Source of the DNA: Rhizoctonia solani
Taxonomy: Eukaryota > Basidiomycota > Agaricomycetes > Cantharellales > Ceratobasidiaceae
NCBI RefSeq assembly: GCF_016906535.1
Contig: NC_057383.1
Location: forward strand, 124,001 to 188,000
Length of the DNA: 64,000 nucleotides
Reading direction: 5' to 3'
Shown here piece after piece: positions 37,701 to 49,083 of the stretch; position 1 is the stretch's first letter; every line of letters starts with the position of its first letter. The notes under the pieces were generated by a model. That model searched no databases. It saw nothing but the letters and a program-made list of their open reading frames with translations, and was not told the DNA's origin. Both the position numbers and the translations under genes were made by a program.

Positions 37701-38603
37701 GCCTGTCTGATAAGTTCGGATGTCCATCGGGAGTCAGGGCGAGTGCACGGGAGTTGAATTCGACTGATTTCTGAAGGTCGTCAAGTTCACCCAGACGTTG
37801 ATACCGGTGGTTGTAAGATACCCCTAGATTGGCGTGTCGGTATGGCAGGTCTTGATGGCCATCGGGAGTAAGTGCGAGCGCGCGAGCTTCGTAATCAATC
37901 GATTTCTCGAGGTCTCCAAGCTCGCCTAGGCGCTGATATCGATCACCGTAGGCCACTCCTAGAGCAGCATGTCTGTCTGGCAGCTCTGGGTGATTGTGGG
38001 GTGTGAGCGCGAGTGCGCGAGTATCGCATTCGATTGCTTCTCGAGGTCGGTAATCTCGCCCAGACGTCGCAGCCTGGTTTTATAAGATATTCCCAAGTTG
38101 CCCAGCCGAACTGGCAAGTCTGGATGTCCGGCGGGGGTCAATGAAAGTGCGCGAATATCACATTCAATCGACTTCTCCATGTCATCCAGATCTCCAATTC
38201 TCTGAAACCGACTGTCATAGCAAACTCCGAGCCCAGTCAGGCGCCTTGGTAGACTCGGATGGCCAACTGGGGTCAGCAGGAGTGCACGAGTTACATAGTC
38301 AATTGCCTTTTCGATGTCATCCAGGTTTCCTAGACGCTGAAATTGATCGAGGTGTGATTGCCAGAGCTGATCCAAGACTTCAGGCCCTATAGTATCATAT
38401 ATAAGCTGAGATAACAAGCACTTAGTCGCTGTTCGTAGGCTCACCAAATGCATACATTTCCGAGTCAGCGCCCAAATAACGTTGCTGGGCAAATTTAGAT
38501 GTGTATTGCGATATCTTCCGATGTGCTCTATATTCGGCATTATTTGACCGTCGATTAGATTCTTCCTACAGCTAGCTGGTAGTCTCCGCTGAGTGCCACT
38601 CAC
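34732..38603 (-). CDS. TPR-CHAT protease (caspase-like CHAT domain with 14 tandem TPR-type repeats)
   Basis: The N-terminal part (38603 to about 38380) leads into tandem 45-residue repeats of the form DRYQRLGELxDLEKSI...ALTPDGHPDLP. Three lie before the break at 38038 and eleven after it, followed by degenerate units. A helical linker (WLEHARCVVWNQTLMLRSPL, ELATKLRSVSQQLHHASS) leads to the CHAT domain. This has IAIINCHESQCDALLI, WCPTGAISFLPLHA, then HLACHA with catalytic His (about 35137-35139) and LSACQT with catalytic Cys (about 35014-35016), ending VGEREFGRWVPYIHIGS. CHAT is a clan CD protease fold like caspases and separase. TPR-CHAT proteins in bacteria act in defence-type cell death; the fungal role is inferred. 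One intron lies near 35522-35574. Two one-base losses break the frame (38038-38039 and the A run at 35742-35747); both restore coherent protein if repaired, so the gene may be intact. Confidence 0.86.
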
Positions 38604-40001
38604 GAATCCAAGCCCTCCTTATGCGCTCTCTGGCCCTGTTCTCGTTTCCGGCCTATCGTTCAGCAACCGCTAGGTCGAGCTCTGGTATCGACCTCTTGAA
38701 TCTTACCCTTGTTTGGAACAAAGGATGTAATATTGGGGCTTATGAGTTATTATCGACGACTGGAGTTTGAAATGTTTTGCTTTGCCCTCGACGCCAAGAG
38801 GGGGAGGTTAGATTTTGCTATCTAATAGTGTGATTCGAGGGGGTGTCTGTTGGGTATGCAACCTTCACTTCGTCCCTTAGATCTATTTATTAATCTCAGA
38901 GGGGATGGTACGTCGTTAATGAGTACAGCCTCTCCAACCGCCCCGTGTCAGCTGAGCTGATTCTTCTTGCTTAAATAATTATCCTTTTGGTTTCTTCTTG
39001 ACCACGTCCACTTTACCTGTGCTAAGACTCGCCATGTATGTAAATAACCGAACCTGCCCGAAGTTATAGCCTCTCTGATTCAAGTAAAAAGGTTGTTGAT
39101 TAAAGGCAAGGTATCAGTGAATATATGTGAAGCACTCATCGGCCAATCCGGGTTTCGAGCCTGGGCGCCTGTTACTTATATTCGTGCGAATACGTTACAT
39201 TACACTTTGATGCCCACGAAATTATTCGTTCCATATGGGCTCTATATGTAGAGTTCTTCAACGGATTGACGAAATATATAATGTGTCAACGCTCAGCTAT
39301 ACCTCTACTCGCGGTGCATTTTCATCAAATGCCTATAGCAGAATCATGATCATGCCCCTATATATGCTATGCTCACAGCTTGAAGCGTTCTCAACTCCCA
39401 CGGATCACAGCATTAAGCAGTGTATTCCCATTCTTCGGGTCAACCAATCACACCGTATTCCTAGACTATGAAAGTACTCAAGTGCTTATATTGATCACGA
39501 CCATTCAATTCTCGGACCAACTAGAGTTTGTTTGATGGCTGGCCTATTATAGGTGATAGCGGATGGGTGGCCGATGATAATTAACAATATGTTGTGCATG
39601 TATTAGTACATTCCGACTAGGTCACTGACATCCAACCGGGCGGAATGTGTTTACCTAACTTTCATTCCAAGGTTTAAGTATAGAAATGCAGAGCCTTGAA
39701 GCGTGGTGCATAGTGTCGGCCAGTTTGACTAGTCGCCTTGTTCGAACACCGTTTTGTGGTGTCAGTCCCGATGCAAAGTAAGTTCTACTGTATAAATGGA
39801 AGTGCAATTGGCATCAGGAGCGATATCAAATTAGTGATGCGAGTATATATGATACAAATTCAGGGATGAGAAAATAATGTCCAGAATTATTAGTTCAGAG
39901 TTTCAATAGTCATTGCAACTAGTCCGTCAATAAATGCTGTCACTACGTTCAAAGTCAATGAGAGCCAAGGGATCTTGCGTCTCAGCTCGACGATAATTGC
40001 T
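38604..40001. other. Intergenic stretch, no gene recognised
   Basis: Nothing with coding or RNA structure is seen. It holds the presumed promoter of the TPR-CHAT gene (minus) and the 3' end of the hydrolase gene. Confidence 0.5.
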
Positions 40002-42321
40002 CTACTGGAGCGTGTTGGATATGCTTGTGGCGTTTAGCGGCTCGACGAAGAGCTTAGTGCTTATCTGGTTACCAAACTCATTAAGTGACGCTCGGACTGG
40101 CTAGTAGTTTACTCACCTCGCAGAAATTGTCCTGTTTTGGAAGCTCATTGTGTATCAGGTACTTCTGAACTGCAGAAATAGTGCTTTCATAAAATAATAA
40201 AAATTAAGCCATTATTGCTTCGTTAAAAATGGGTGATACTTACCAGTTTGAAGGCATCCTTCTCGAGACATGCTACAGCGGATATCGTTAAACTAGCCAT
40301 TAAAATGAAAAGAGTGATACTCACTCCGTAGCCAGCCTGTTCAATCAGAACAGCTGAGCCCCCAAAGGCGTCTGCGACGCTTTTCGCGTTAAGATAAGGC
40401 GTGACAGGGTCTGCCTCATTACCTAATTGGGTTCAGACCATTTGAGGTCCAGAAAGGGCAATATCATATGGCAATTTACGCACCGATCACCAAGATGGAG
40501 TTGGATAGCGTCTTGTTCCATGGACCGGTATAACGCTCAACAGCACGGACGGGCCAGCGGTGGCAAAGTGGCCTACTTAACCGTTCCACACCAGCGGGGC
40601 CAACTAATAAAATACGACCAATATTATCACATTATACTCGTAGAATAATAAGTGATGAGACTCACAAGTAGGGCTAATGCGATGCGTAACATTTACGACA
40701 ATGTCAAATACGTCCTTAGTTGTTGCATCTCCTGGATCCTGAGCGTCGCCGCACGCAATGCCTTCATAGTCATAAGCATAGGCCAAATTCGTTTCGTCGC
40801 TAGTCGGTTCTTGACGTGGGCGGAGCTTATTGTCAATCGGGTCGATTGAATCAGGCAATTGCAACCACCTCTTGGCTTGGGTTGTGTTCAAAGAAGCTGG
40901 GTTATCAAGTGCCACCTTAAATTCGTATAGTATTTGAGATAGAGTTGTCCAGTTTTGTGGCCGGTAAAGTTGACTGAAAAGCAGGCCTGAAAGGGTATGA
41001 GGCGCTGGGTGGGATTTATCAGCTAACATGAGCGCTCACCGCGAATCAATGAAGAATTAAGTTGCGCTGAGGGGCCAATTTCTTGCCCGTAGTCATAGGC
41101 ACTCTACACCATTCTGTCACAATTATGTAAGTACAATGGGTATAAGCTTACTCACGTCTATCAAATCAAGAGTCCACTGGCGAACGCTGGATGCGGTAGA
41201 GTTTTGCTCCGCGATAGCACAATGAGAAGGGCCCGCATTGGCACACTCTTTTGCAAACCCATCAAATGCTGCCTCGGTAGATTCAAAAACGTTTCCGAGC
41301 CACTAGTACACTTTGAGTTGTTATCCTGAAAAACCTCCGATCAAAACTGACCTCGTGAGCTGGACGATTTGCCCAGTAAACTGGATCAACAACTCCATCA
41401 AGTATGACACGTCCCACTCGATCCGGGAACACTGATAGCAATTATTAGGGCCGGATTAAGACACGATCAGAATTTTCATCTCAACTTACTATTGACAAAG
41501 TATGCCCCAACAACGGTCCCATACGACATGCCCCAGAAATTGATTTTCTCCGAGCCTTCAAGTACATCATGCATGGCCACCATGTCCCGCACTGTAGCGG
41601 CTGTCCCAATGTACTGGAAGGTATTGGGACTATGCGTGACGCATTGTTCTCCGATTCTTTGTGCCAATGTGTCGGACTCGTTGAGTTTTGAGTAAAAGGC
41701 GTCCAAGTCGGTCTGAGAGGTAAAGTTGCCTCTAACCTCTAGTCGAAATGCTTTGAGTATGGAGCCGTTCCAAAAGGCATCCTCCTCGGCTTTTGTTTCG
41801 AAGCAGGCAGTGCGCGGAACAGTCTGCCCCACTCCACGAGGATCCCAGCCTGTATGAAGTATAAAGAAAAGAAAGGTAGAACAAGGTGTTTCTACTTACT
41901 AACGAGGTCGTAGTTCCCTCCAGCATGTTCCATTATGACATCCCCGTCTGGCCCTTGAACCGTCTGTAGTCCACTCCCACCTATCCGCGAAATATTCAGT
42001 AGGTCATAGGTGGTATCTACAGGATAGCACCTCACCTGGTCCGCCTGGATTCATAAACAGCGTACCAAGCTTCGGCTGCTTCGTCGCTGGATACCGGATA
42101 ACTGCCAATGACGCCTTGCCAGCCGTGTCATTGTGCCAGTCAAGAGGTACCTCGAAGCGAGTACACTCTCGACCTGGAAGGCCCACACTACAATCGGACC
42201 ATTGGAGGTTGCTGTTTCGAGCCGAGTATCGGTGGTATCCGTTGAGAAGCGGGATTGCACTCGCCTGAGCGGCGGATAAAAACGAGAAAAAAGCAAGAAG
42301 GATGGAGTTAAGAGGAGCCAT
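40002..42321 (-). CDS. Secreted TAP-like alpha/beta hydrolase (tripeptidyl-aminopeptidase family), copy 1
   Basis: The chosen start at 42321 (MAPLNSILLAFFSFLSAAQA) gives a signal peptide and lies 39 nt from a TATA-like box, the same distance as in copy 2. The mature protein reads LQWSDCSVGLPGRECTRFEV, LDWHNDTAGKASLAVIRYP, LFMNPGGPG (oxyanion region), GWDPRGVGQTVPRTACF, then the nucleophile elbow NFWGMSYGTVVGAYF. Downstream are VILDGVVDPVYWANRPAHE and a C-terminal TAP_C-like part with LSNSILVIGNEADPVTPY, carrying the likely catalytic Asp. The end reads KLFVEPLNATSISNTLQ. About ten introns of 50-60 nt are present and no frame break is seen. Family members cleave N-terminal peptides or esters outside the cell. 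It is a tandem duplicate of the gene at 43137-45477. Confidence 0.87.
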
Positions 42322-43136
42322 AGGTCCGCGATGATTCCGAGTACTCAACACGCTAAGGTTTTATAAAGACGACGCATGGCTATGTCACACCCGAGTGCAT
42401 GAATGGCCGACGAGTGGATTCAAGCTGTGTAGAGCTCCAGCTCCAAGGGACATCAGTTCATAGGCTTGGTCGAATCTTGGCGTCTGGTAGTCACGAGAGA
42501 TGATATCATTGAGCGGCCTTCGAAGACTGTTTTAGGGCTGCGCTTCCACCCACTCGGCCATCAGCACTTCAAGTCATGATAAAGATTATTAAACTCGGAG
42601 CGCGCATTGTCGAACAATTCTTGATCAAAGGCACCAAGTGATATCTCTGGGGTTCATGGCCCGCGGTGCCGTCATGAGCGTGCCGCTATTGAATTTGCTT
42701 TCGGCTTGCGCAACAATGGCTATGTTTGTGAGATTTCGTCATAGCATGAGCGCATTTCAGCTGCGTCGGGGGTCTCGGCGTCTTACCCATTCATAGTATT
42801 CCGTATTACCAGTTGATGTAAGTTTCAAGAGATCAGGTCACGTGATGAGGCTTGGCTTTTTCGGCAAATAAGTCTACACCGTGGCTCGTGACATACTCAG
42901 GGGCTGCGCCGTACAACTTATTCCATTATAGACAAGAGTGGGGTACAGATTAATTGAATACACATAGTGAAGGTAGGGCTACAAAATAAAACATCAAGAG
43001 CTGAAAAAAGTACATTTACCAGTATCAATTTAGAATCGCGTCAACCCATTGTAATTAGTTAGCGGCTACATGCAGCGCATCATATTGTATCTCGTGCGGA
43101 TTAAGGAACTTTCATCTCAGATTTATCGCAGTTGCT
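42322..43136. other. Promoter region of hydrolase copy 1 and spacer between the tandem pair
   Basis: The first 200 bases resemble the region upstream of copy 2 (45480-45690), so the duplication includes the promoter. It contains a TATA-like box (about 42358-42368), ATGATATCAT at 42500-42509 and TCACGTGA at 42838-42845. Confidence 0.6.
42358..42368 (-). promoter_or_regulatory. TATA-like box of hydrolase copy 1
   Basis: The minus strand reads CTTTATAAAACC, 39 nt upstream of the Met at 42321. Copy 2 has CTTTATAAG at the same distance (39 nt). The conserved spacing supports the box and the choice of start. Confidence 0.5.
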
Positions 43137-45477
43137 CTACTGAGGTGTACCGGATGCACTTGTGGTATTTACTGGTTCGGTGAACAGCTTGGTGGTTGCC
43201 TGTTTGTTCGATGGATTAGATAACACCCGGTCTCACTTGGCAATTGGCTCACCTCGCAGAACGTATCCTTCTTTGGCAGTTCGTCGTGCACCAGGTACTT
43301 CTGAATCGCAGCAACGGTGCTATTTTATAAGAAAATAAAAGAATAAGCGATCATTACATGATGGATAATGAATCGTGCATACCAATCCGAAGGCATCTCG
43401 CGCGATACATGCTAGGCCAGATGCTGTCAGGCTTTCCATCGATGACACAGGGACAATGACACTCACTCCGTAGCCAGCCTGTTTAATCAGGACGGCAGAG
43501 CTCCCAAAGGAGTCTGCAACGCTCTTTGCGTTAACGTAAGGCGTAACAGGGTCTGCCTCATTTCCTGTTGGATTTGAGTCACTTTACCCTCAAATTGGGG
43601 AAAATACATGGTGAGAGTACTCACCGATGACGAGGATGGGTTTTGGTGGCTTCTTATTCCAGGGACCGGAGTACCGCTCAACAGCACGGACCGGCCAGCG
43701 ATGGCAAAATGCCCTGCTCAAGAATCGTACACCGAGAGGACCGACTAATAAAACGCGGCCAATAGTATCATTGAGTACAATAATTCGTGGTTATAACTTA
43801 CAAGTTGGAGTGATACGATGCGTAACATTGACGACAGTGTCGAACACGTCTTTAGTTGTTACATCCCCTGGATCTCGAGCGTCGGCGCATCCAATGCCTG
43901 TTTCAGGAACATTGTGGTTCTTCGTTGTCTGCTCGCTAGTTGGCTCTTGGCGCGAGTAGTGTGTGCTGCCCATTGAGCCGACTGAGTCGAATAGTTGCAA
44001 CCACCTCTTGGTTTGAGTTATATTCAAAGAGGTTGTGTTGTCAAACTGGCTTTGATCATGTAAAGTGTGTGTGATAGGTTAGTCCAGGTTTTTGGTGTGT
44101 ACATATCATTGGAAAGTTGCGCTGAAAGACATTTTAAGCGATGGGTGGAGTGGATCAGCCAGTACGAATGCCTACCGCGCAAAGATGAAGAGTTAAATGG
44201 GGCTGAAGCGCCGATTTCCTGCCTGCGGTCATAGGCGGCCTACGTAGCTCTGCTCGCAATCATTGCGACTGCAAAGTACACAAGCTTACTCACGTCTATC
44301 AGATCGAGAATCCATTGGCGAATGCTGGATGCGGTAGAGTTTTGCTCCGCAATGGCACAATGGGAAGGGCCCGCATTGGCGCACTCTTTCGCGAACCCGT
44401 CAAACGTCGCCTCGATCGACTCCCAGGCATTTATCATGAGCTATCCCGGTTTTAGTCGTCATATCTCGACAAAAATATACCAGCAACTGACCTCGTGGGC
44501 CGGGCGATTCGTCCAGTAAACCGGATCAACCACTCCGTCGAGTACGACATGCCCAACTCGGTCCGAAAACACTGATAGCAATCGTTAGCGATGGTGCGAC
44601 AAGATGAAACCCATTATCTAAGCCTACTGTTGATTAAATGCAGCCCAACAATGGTTCCATACGAGATACCCAAGAAGTCGATTTTCTTGCCTGGGCCTTC
44701 AAGCGCGTCGTGGATAGCGACCATATCCCGCACTGTTGCAGCGGTTCCGATGTACTGGAAGGTATTGGGACTATACGCTATACACTTTTCTCCAAGCCGT
44801 TGTAGCAATGCGTCGGACTCGTCGAGCTTTGAGTAAAAGGCGTCCAAGTCGGTCTGAGAGGTAAAATTGCCTCTAACCTCTGGCCCAGCGTTTATGATGG
44901 AGCCTTTCCAAAAGGCATCCTCTTCGGCTGGCGTTTCAAAGCAGGCCGCGCGCGGAATGGTCTGCCCTACACCGCGAGGATCCCAGCCTGTATAAGATGT
45001 AAACCTCTCGATAGAAGAATGAGATGATATGATTATACTCACTAACGATGTCGTATTTTCCTTCCACATATTCCATTAGGGTATCTCCGTACGCGCCTTG
45101 GACATTTTGGAGGCCACTCCCGCCTAGCCAGAGAAACAGTTAGCAATTTATCATCATAACCAATACCCGCACGGTGATTCCTCACCTGGTCCTCCTGGAT
45201 TCATAAACAGCGTACCAAGCTTCGGCTGCTTCGTCGCTGGATACCGGATAACTGCCAATGACGCCTTGCCAGCCGTGTCATTGTGCCAGTCAAGAGGTAC
45301 CTCGAAGCGAGTACACTCTCGACCTGGAAGGCCCACACTACAATCGGACCATTGGAGGTTGTTGTTTCGAGCAGAATAGCGATGGTACTCGCTGAGCAGC
45401 GGACTCGCACCCGCCTGAACGGCGAATAAAAACGAGAAAGAAGTGAACTTCAGAAGGTTCGGGCTAAGGGAAAGCAT
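43137..45477 (-). CDS. Secreted TAP-like alpha/beta hydrolase, copy 2 (tandem duplicate, one frame break)
   Basis: It starts MLSLSPNLLKFTSFSFLFAV (signal peptide) and follows copy 1 block by block: LQWSDCSVGLPGRECTRFEV, LFMNPGGPG, GWDPRGVGQTIPRAACF, the nucleophile elbow DFLGISYGTIVGLHL, VVLDGVVDPVYWTNRPAHE, a DARDPGDVTTKDVFDTVVN region, and the end KLFTEPVNTTSASGTPQ. Nucleotide identity to copy 1 is roughly 80 percent by eye, apart from one block of 168 identical bases (45194-45361). A single base appears missing near 44041-44042, which breaks the frame between MIKASL and the NTTSLNITQ segment. This may be a sequencing error. Introns sit at the same positions as in copy 1. Confidence 0.85.
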
Positions 45478-46636
45478 GAGTTCGCGATGGTCCCGAGTGG
45501 TGACGATGCTAGCGTCTTATAAAGATGATGTATGGCTATGTCATGTTTGGGCATATGGTCCACTGGCGGATAGCTTCAGGCTTTGTAGAGCTCCAAGGGG
45601 CACCGATTCATGGGTCTGGTCGAATCCCGGGCTGCACTAGTAGCCGCGAGAAATGATATCATTGGGGCGGCCGAAGACCGTTTAGGTACTGGATTTTCAC
45701 GTTTGTCGAGCATAAACACGGCATGACACGATATAGGGGATGAGCCCGGCACCGCGCGTCGTGATGGAACATATCGAATGACATCTTTGATGTTCTTACC
45801 TATCATGGAACGTTACTGTAACAGATTGCTTATTTGTGAACTACGTAACGATCTCATATTCGTGAAATTTCGTCATAGTATAAGCGTGTTTCGGCCATGT
45901 AATTCGGGGTGCTATCCATTTATGGTATTGTACAATGTGCTCTAATCAAGGCGGAGCCGCAGACCGGAGCAAACGTTGTGGCAGCCAGGTATTTAGTACT
46001 AGATATCTCATTTGTTAGAATAAACGGCGACCCTTTTTATCAAAGAATAATTAAATGGGTACCAGCGTGAAAAGTGGAATAATTGATATCACATTTGGGA
46101 TAATGAGGAGAATGTAGATGATGACAGACCCCAATTTGACCTACTTAATTCGAAATATGCAGCTGTTTAGCGCTCGCATGCAAGCCGCAGTCCAAGACTC
46201 AGTCTACAAAAGTAAATGTGTAGCCAGTGGCCAGGGCCTCCAGGACTTGGCAACGACTCCACTCGGCATCTCACTTCCGCTCGGAACAATTTATGTGGAG
46301 TTCATGTCATAGCTTTGATGAACCTAAAGTGGGGCTAGTTGCTGAATGCCGAAACCGGTACTGGTTGGAGTTTTGGACCATCAAGCATAATTTGGGTATC
46401 CCTCGCACTAATATCTCAGATCACCTGCTCATTTGGCTGTAATGACAAGAGTATCATTTTAAATTCGGTTATCCGTATCGAGATCGCGGTTATCTTTACA
46501 ATTAAAACCTGATAAAGACCATTTAGAGAGTTGAGTATACCCACATATGTCCAGACGCCCAATCTGGATCAGTGTTAGCTTAATATGCAAGAGAGGCAAA
46601 TTACTGAGAACATACATATAAAGACTGTTGGGAAGG
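45478..46636. other. Promoter of hydrolase copy 2 and intergenic stretch
   Basis: It contains a TATA-like box (45516-45524, minus orientation) and ATGATATCAT at 45653-45662, both shared with copy 1. Small open frames at 46118-46442 are not supported. Confidence 0.55.
45516..45524 (-). promoter_or_regulatory. TATA-like box of hydrolase copy 2
   Basis: The minus strand reads CTTTATAAG, 39 nt upstream of the Met at 45477. It is at the same place as in copy 1. Confidence 0.5.
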
Positions 46637-48651
46637 CTACGTCGATGATTGCGTTTTGAGTAAAATTCTTGCTGAAGCGCATAAAGACGAATGAGCGGCT
46701 TGGGGACCTCTCCAGTCGCTTTAAATGGCCTCAATCACGGGCTCACAGTGAGGTACTAGGAGACCATAACTCACAGCGATTGGCACCTCGCACTACAGTA
46801 CGTGCCATTGCGACACATGGGGCAAGTGAACTGGACGCCACCCATCCCGAGTGGATCATGACATCGCGCATAGCCACACCAGAACGGTGATTTCTCGTGG
46901 ACTTGGTATCCCAACGCCATTCCAATTTCGTTCCAGGTAGCAAGACGCGTTCTTATATGCTCACGATCCTTAGGAACGAGCTCCCGGATCTCTGAGTACC
47001 AGACAAGGTAACTCCGGTATTTAAACCAGTCCGGGAACAAAAGGTCCCAAACAATATACATGCACGATGGAGGTAGGAGTATGCACACTTGGCCGAAGAA
47101 GGCTTTTGTGCGAGGCAAGTAGTCTACACTGCCAGCTAAAAGACAGTAGTTGGTCAATACCTCAAAGGATGAGTTTTGGATGGCGCACCAAGCTCATGTG
47201 CAGGTGGCTCGGAAGGAAGCTCAAGCAATAATATTGCACGAGCCGCGAGATCGATGAGGCCGCATTTAATGAAAACGCTTATAAATTGTTCAAATAAAAT
47301 GAGATCCATCTGACGAAATGCCGTGGTTTGAAGAATTGCCCTAAGATTGTGCTAAGCACAAAGTACAAATAACGCTGGTAGACTCACATATAGTTCGCAA
47401 ACGTATCTCGTACTGCATCAACAAGCATATCGGGCTTATAATCCGGAGAAGGATCCTCTACCTCTTCCCATATACGTTTCACAGTCACTTCCAGAACTTT
47501 CGGCAACAAGTCTGAAGTTCCTGGAGCAATAAATTGAAGAAGGGGGCGCAGTAAGATTGGTCCATCCAAGAAGGCAATGGGGCTGTGCAGAATGGGGTAT
47601 AGAGGGTTAAACCGGTCGATATATGCCGATACAATCTCCCTACAATCCTCCAAATCGACCTGCTGGGTGTTTGCCTCCCAGACAGGACGATAGCCCCGAG
47701 AGTTAATATCGACATTCATATAAGTGATGGCATGTTGTTGATCACTAGTCGCTAGGAGGCTATACCGAAAGTGGATCTCGCTCAGAATTATTGACTGGAA
47801 CTTGTGCGTAGGGGTATTTCTAGAATAATTAAGTCCATCCTCTGTCTCCTGAAAGTTTGGGTACGCACTGTTCCTGACGATTTATCTGCCACAATACAAA
47901 AACCACAGACGCTATTCCTGGGTAATAGGTAGATTTAAGAGCCTTAAAGAATGTTTTCCGGTCATCCCACAACATTGTTGAAAGGAGTGCAATGTCTTGT
48001 GGTGTAACTAGCAGGGATTGTCCTCTGCCCCGCCTAAATATTAAGTCGATACAGGCTTGGTTTTGGCCCTTGAGTTCGATGAAGATACTCGAAGATACGT
48101 GATGACCCAGGTGCTGCATTATATCATGTTCAGGGTTCATAGGTGCATCTTCTTGCATCACTTCGATGGAGATGTCAAGCCGATCCGATCGATGCAGAAT
48201 GCAAATTCCCAGCACGATTGTGAGAACGCGAAAGCATAAGTATCCATATTCATAGCTAAACGGCTTAGGTACTGTCAAATGATCCTCCAATGAGTGTAAT
48301 GATACCTACCGAGTGCTTTCCCTTCAGTTTTATGGCTGACATGAGTTTAATACATCCACTAATTGCCAGTGGCCGTGCTAAGCGGCGATAAGCCTTGGGA
48401 TATTGGACTAATTTAAGTATAGAACGGAAGTTCTGCATAGTCACTGTAGCGGTAAGAGCGCTGGAAACTTTGGCTCCGCCATCACTCCCAACCCTACTCA
48501 AGGCTGAAAGTACGTCTACTGCTTCTTGAGTCAAGGTGGGTGCAGGGTCTTCGTTAAATCTTCCTCGCTGTTTAATTTTTTCGAATTGATAGAGAGTAGC
48601 ATACTCGCTCAGAGGCTGACCCCATATAGATTGAGCTTCCATGTGCACCAA
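46637..48651 (-). CDS. MYND-type zinc-finger protein
   Basis: It starts MVHMEAQSIWGQPLSEY (or two codons later at MEAQ) and contains a long helical region (TQEAVDVLSALSRVGSDGG, YPKAYRRLARPLAISG, LGHHVSSSIFIELKGQ, DIALLSTMLWDDRKTFFKAL). The C-terminus is a zinc cluster: CGYARC, CPMC, TYCSARCQS, then after an intron (about 46715-46770) LDWRGPQAAHSSLC. The ligand spacing is C-x4-C, C-x2-C, YC-x3-C, H-x4-C. This fits a MYND finger with a longer than usual first spacing. Without that last intron the reading stops after CQSL and loses the final His and Cys, so I prefer the spliced end at 46637. MYND fingers bind proline-rich peptides; no catalytic domain is seen. Such proteins are numerous in Agaricomycetes and uncharacterised. 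Confidence 0.75.
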
Positions 48652-48987
48652 TCAAATGGTAGGGCAACTGAGTGGTGGAGATAGGGGAGGAAGTGTAAGG
48701 GCAGTGCCTCCAACCCATAAATTAGGCTAATTGGAAATTATTTATCACTTAGCGCTGGCACAGAGTATAGCGTAACGGTAACGCACAACGAGGTTTGCTC
48801 GGAATTCATTTGGCCCCGTAAAATAATGCGGTTACTTTCCCCAATTGATTAAACCTTTAAAGCTCTTGTATGTTTCTTATATGATCTTTTCTATCTCTCC
48901 GTGTGGCTCGAATTATGGACATGAAGTTCTTCCCTAAGGAAATTGGCAAGGATTGTATGAGACACATTTTATTGTTTCAAAAAAGAG

Positions 48988-49083
48988 CTCTCCCAGTTAG
49001 GCTCGAACTAACAACCTTCTGATTTGCTGACCTCTGCCGAAGAAATTAACAGTCAGACGCGCCACCGATTGCGCCATAGGAGA
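48988..49083 (-). tRNA. tRNA-Asn (GTT) with 23-nt intron
   Basis: The exons are identical in sequence to the tRNA at 33485-33581 (same acceptor stem, GTT anticodon and T-arm). The intron after A37 is 23 nt and differs in its first half, while its last half (AGAGGTCAGCAA-like) is conserved. Confidence 0.93.

Noticed and set aside
36490..38370. Possible CRISPR-like or satellite array (135-bp period)
   Set aside because: The period is a whole number of codons and the reading is a clean TPR protein; it is coding repeat DNA.
39140..39175. T-arm-like sequence CCGGGTTTCGAGCCTGG
   Set aside because: No matching acceptor stem or anticodon arm at the right distance on either strand.
33205..40001. A gasdermin-like partner for the TPR-CHAT protease
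   Set aside because: Looked for beside the gene; no small pore-forming-type protein is readable on either side.
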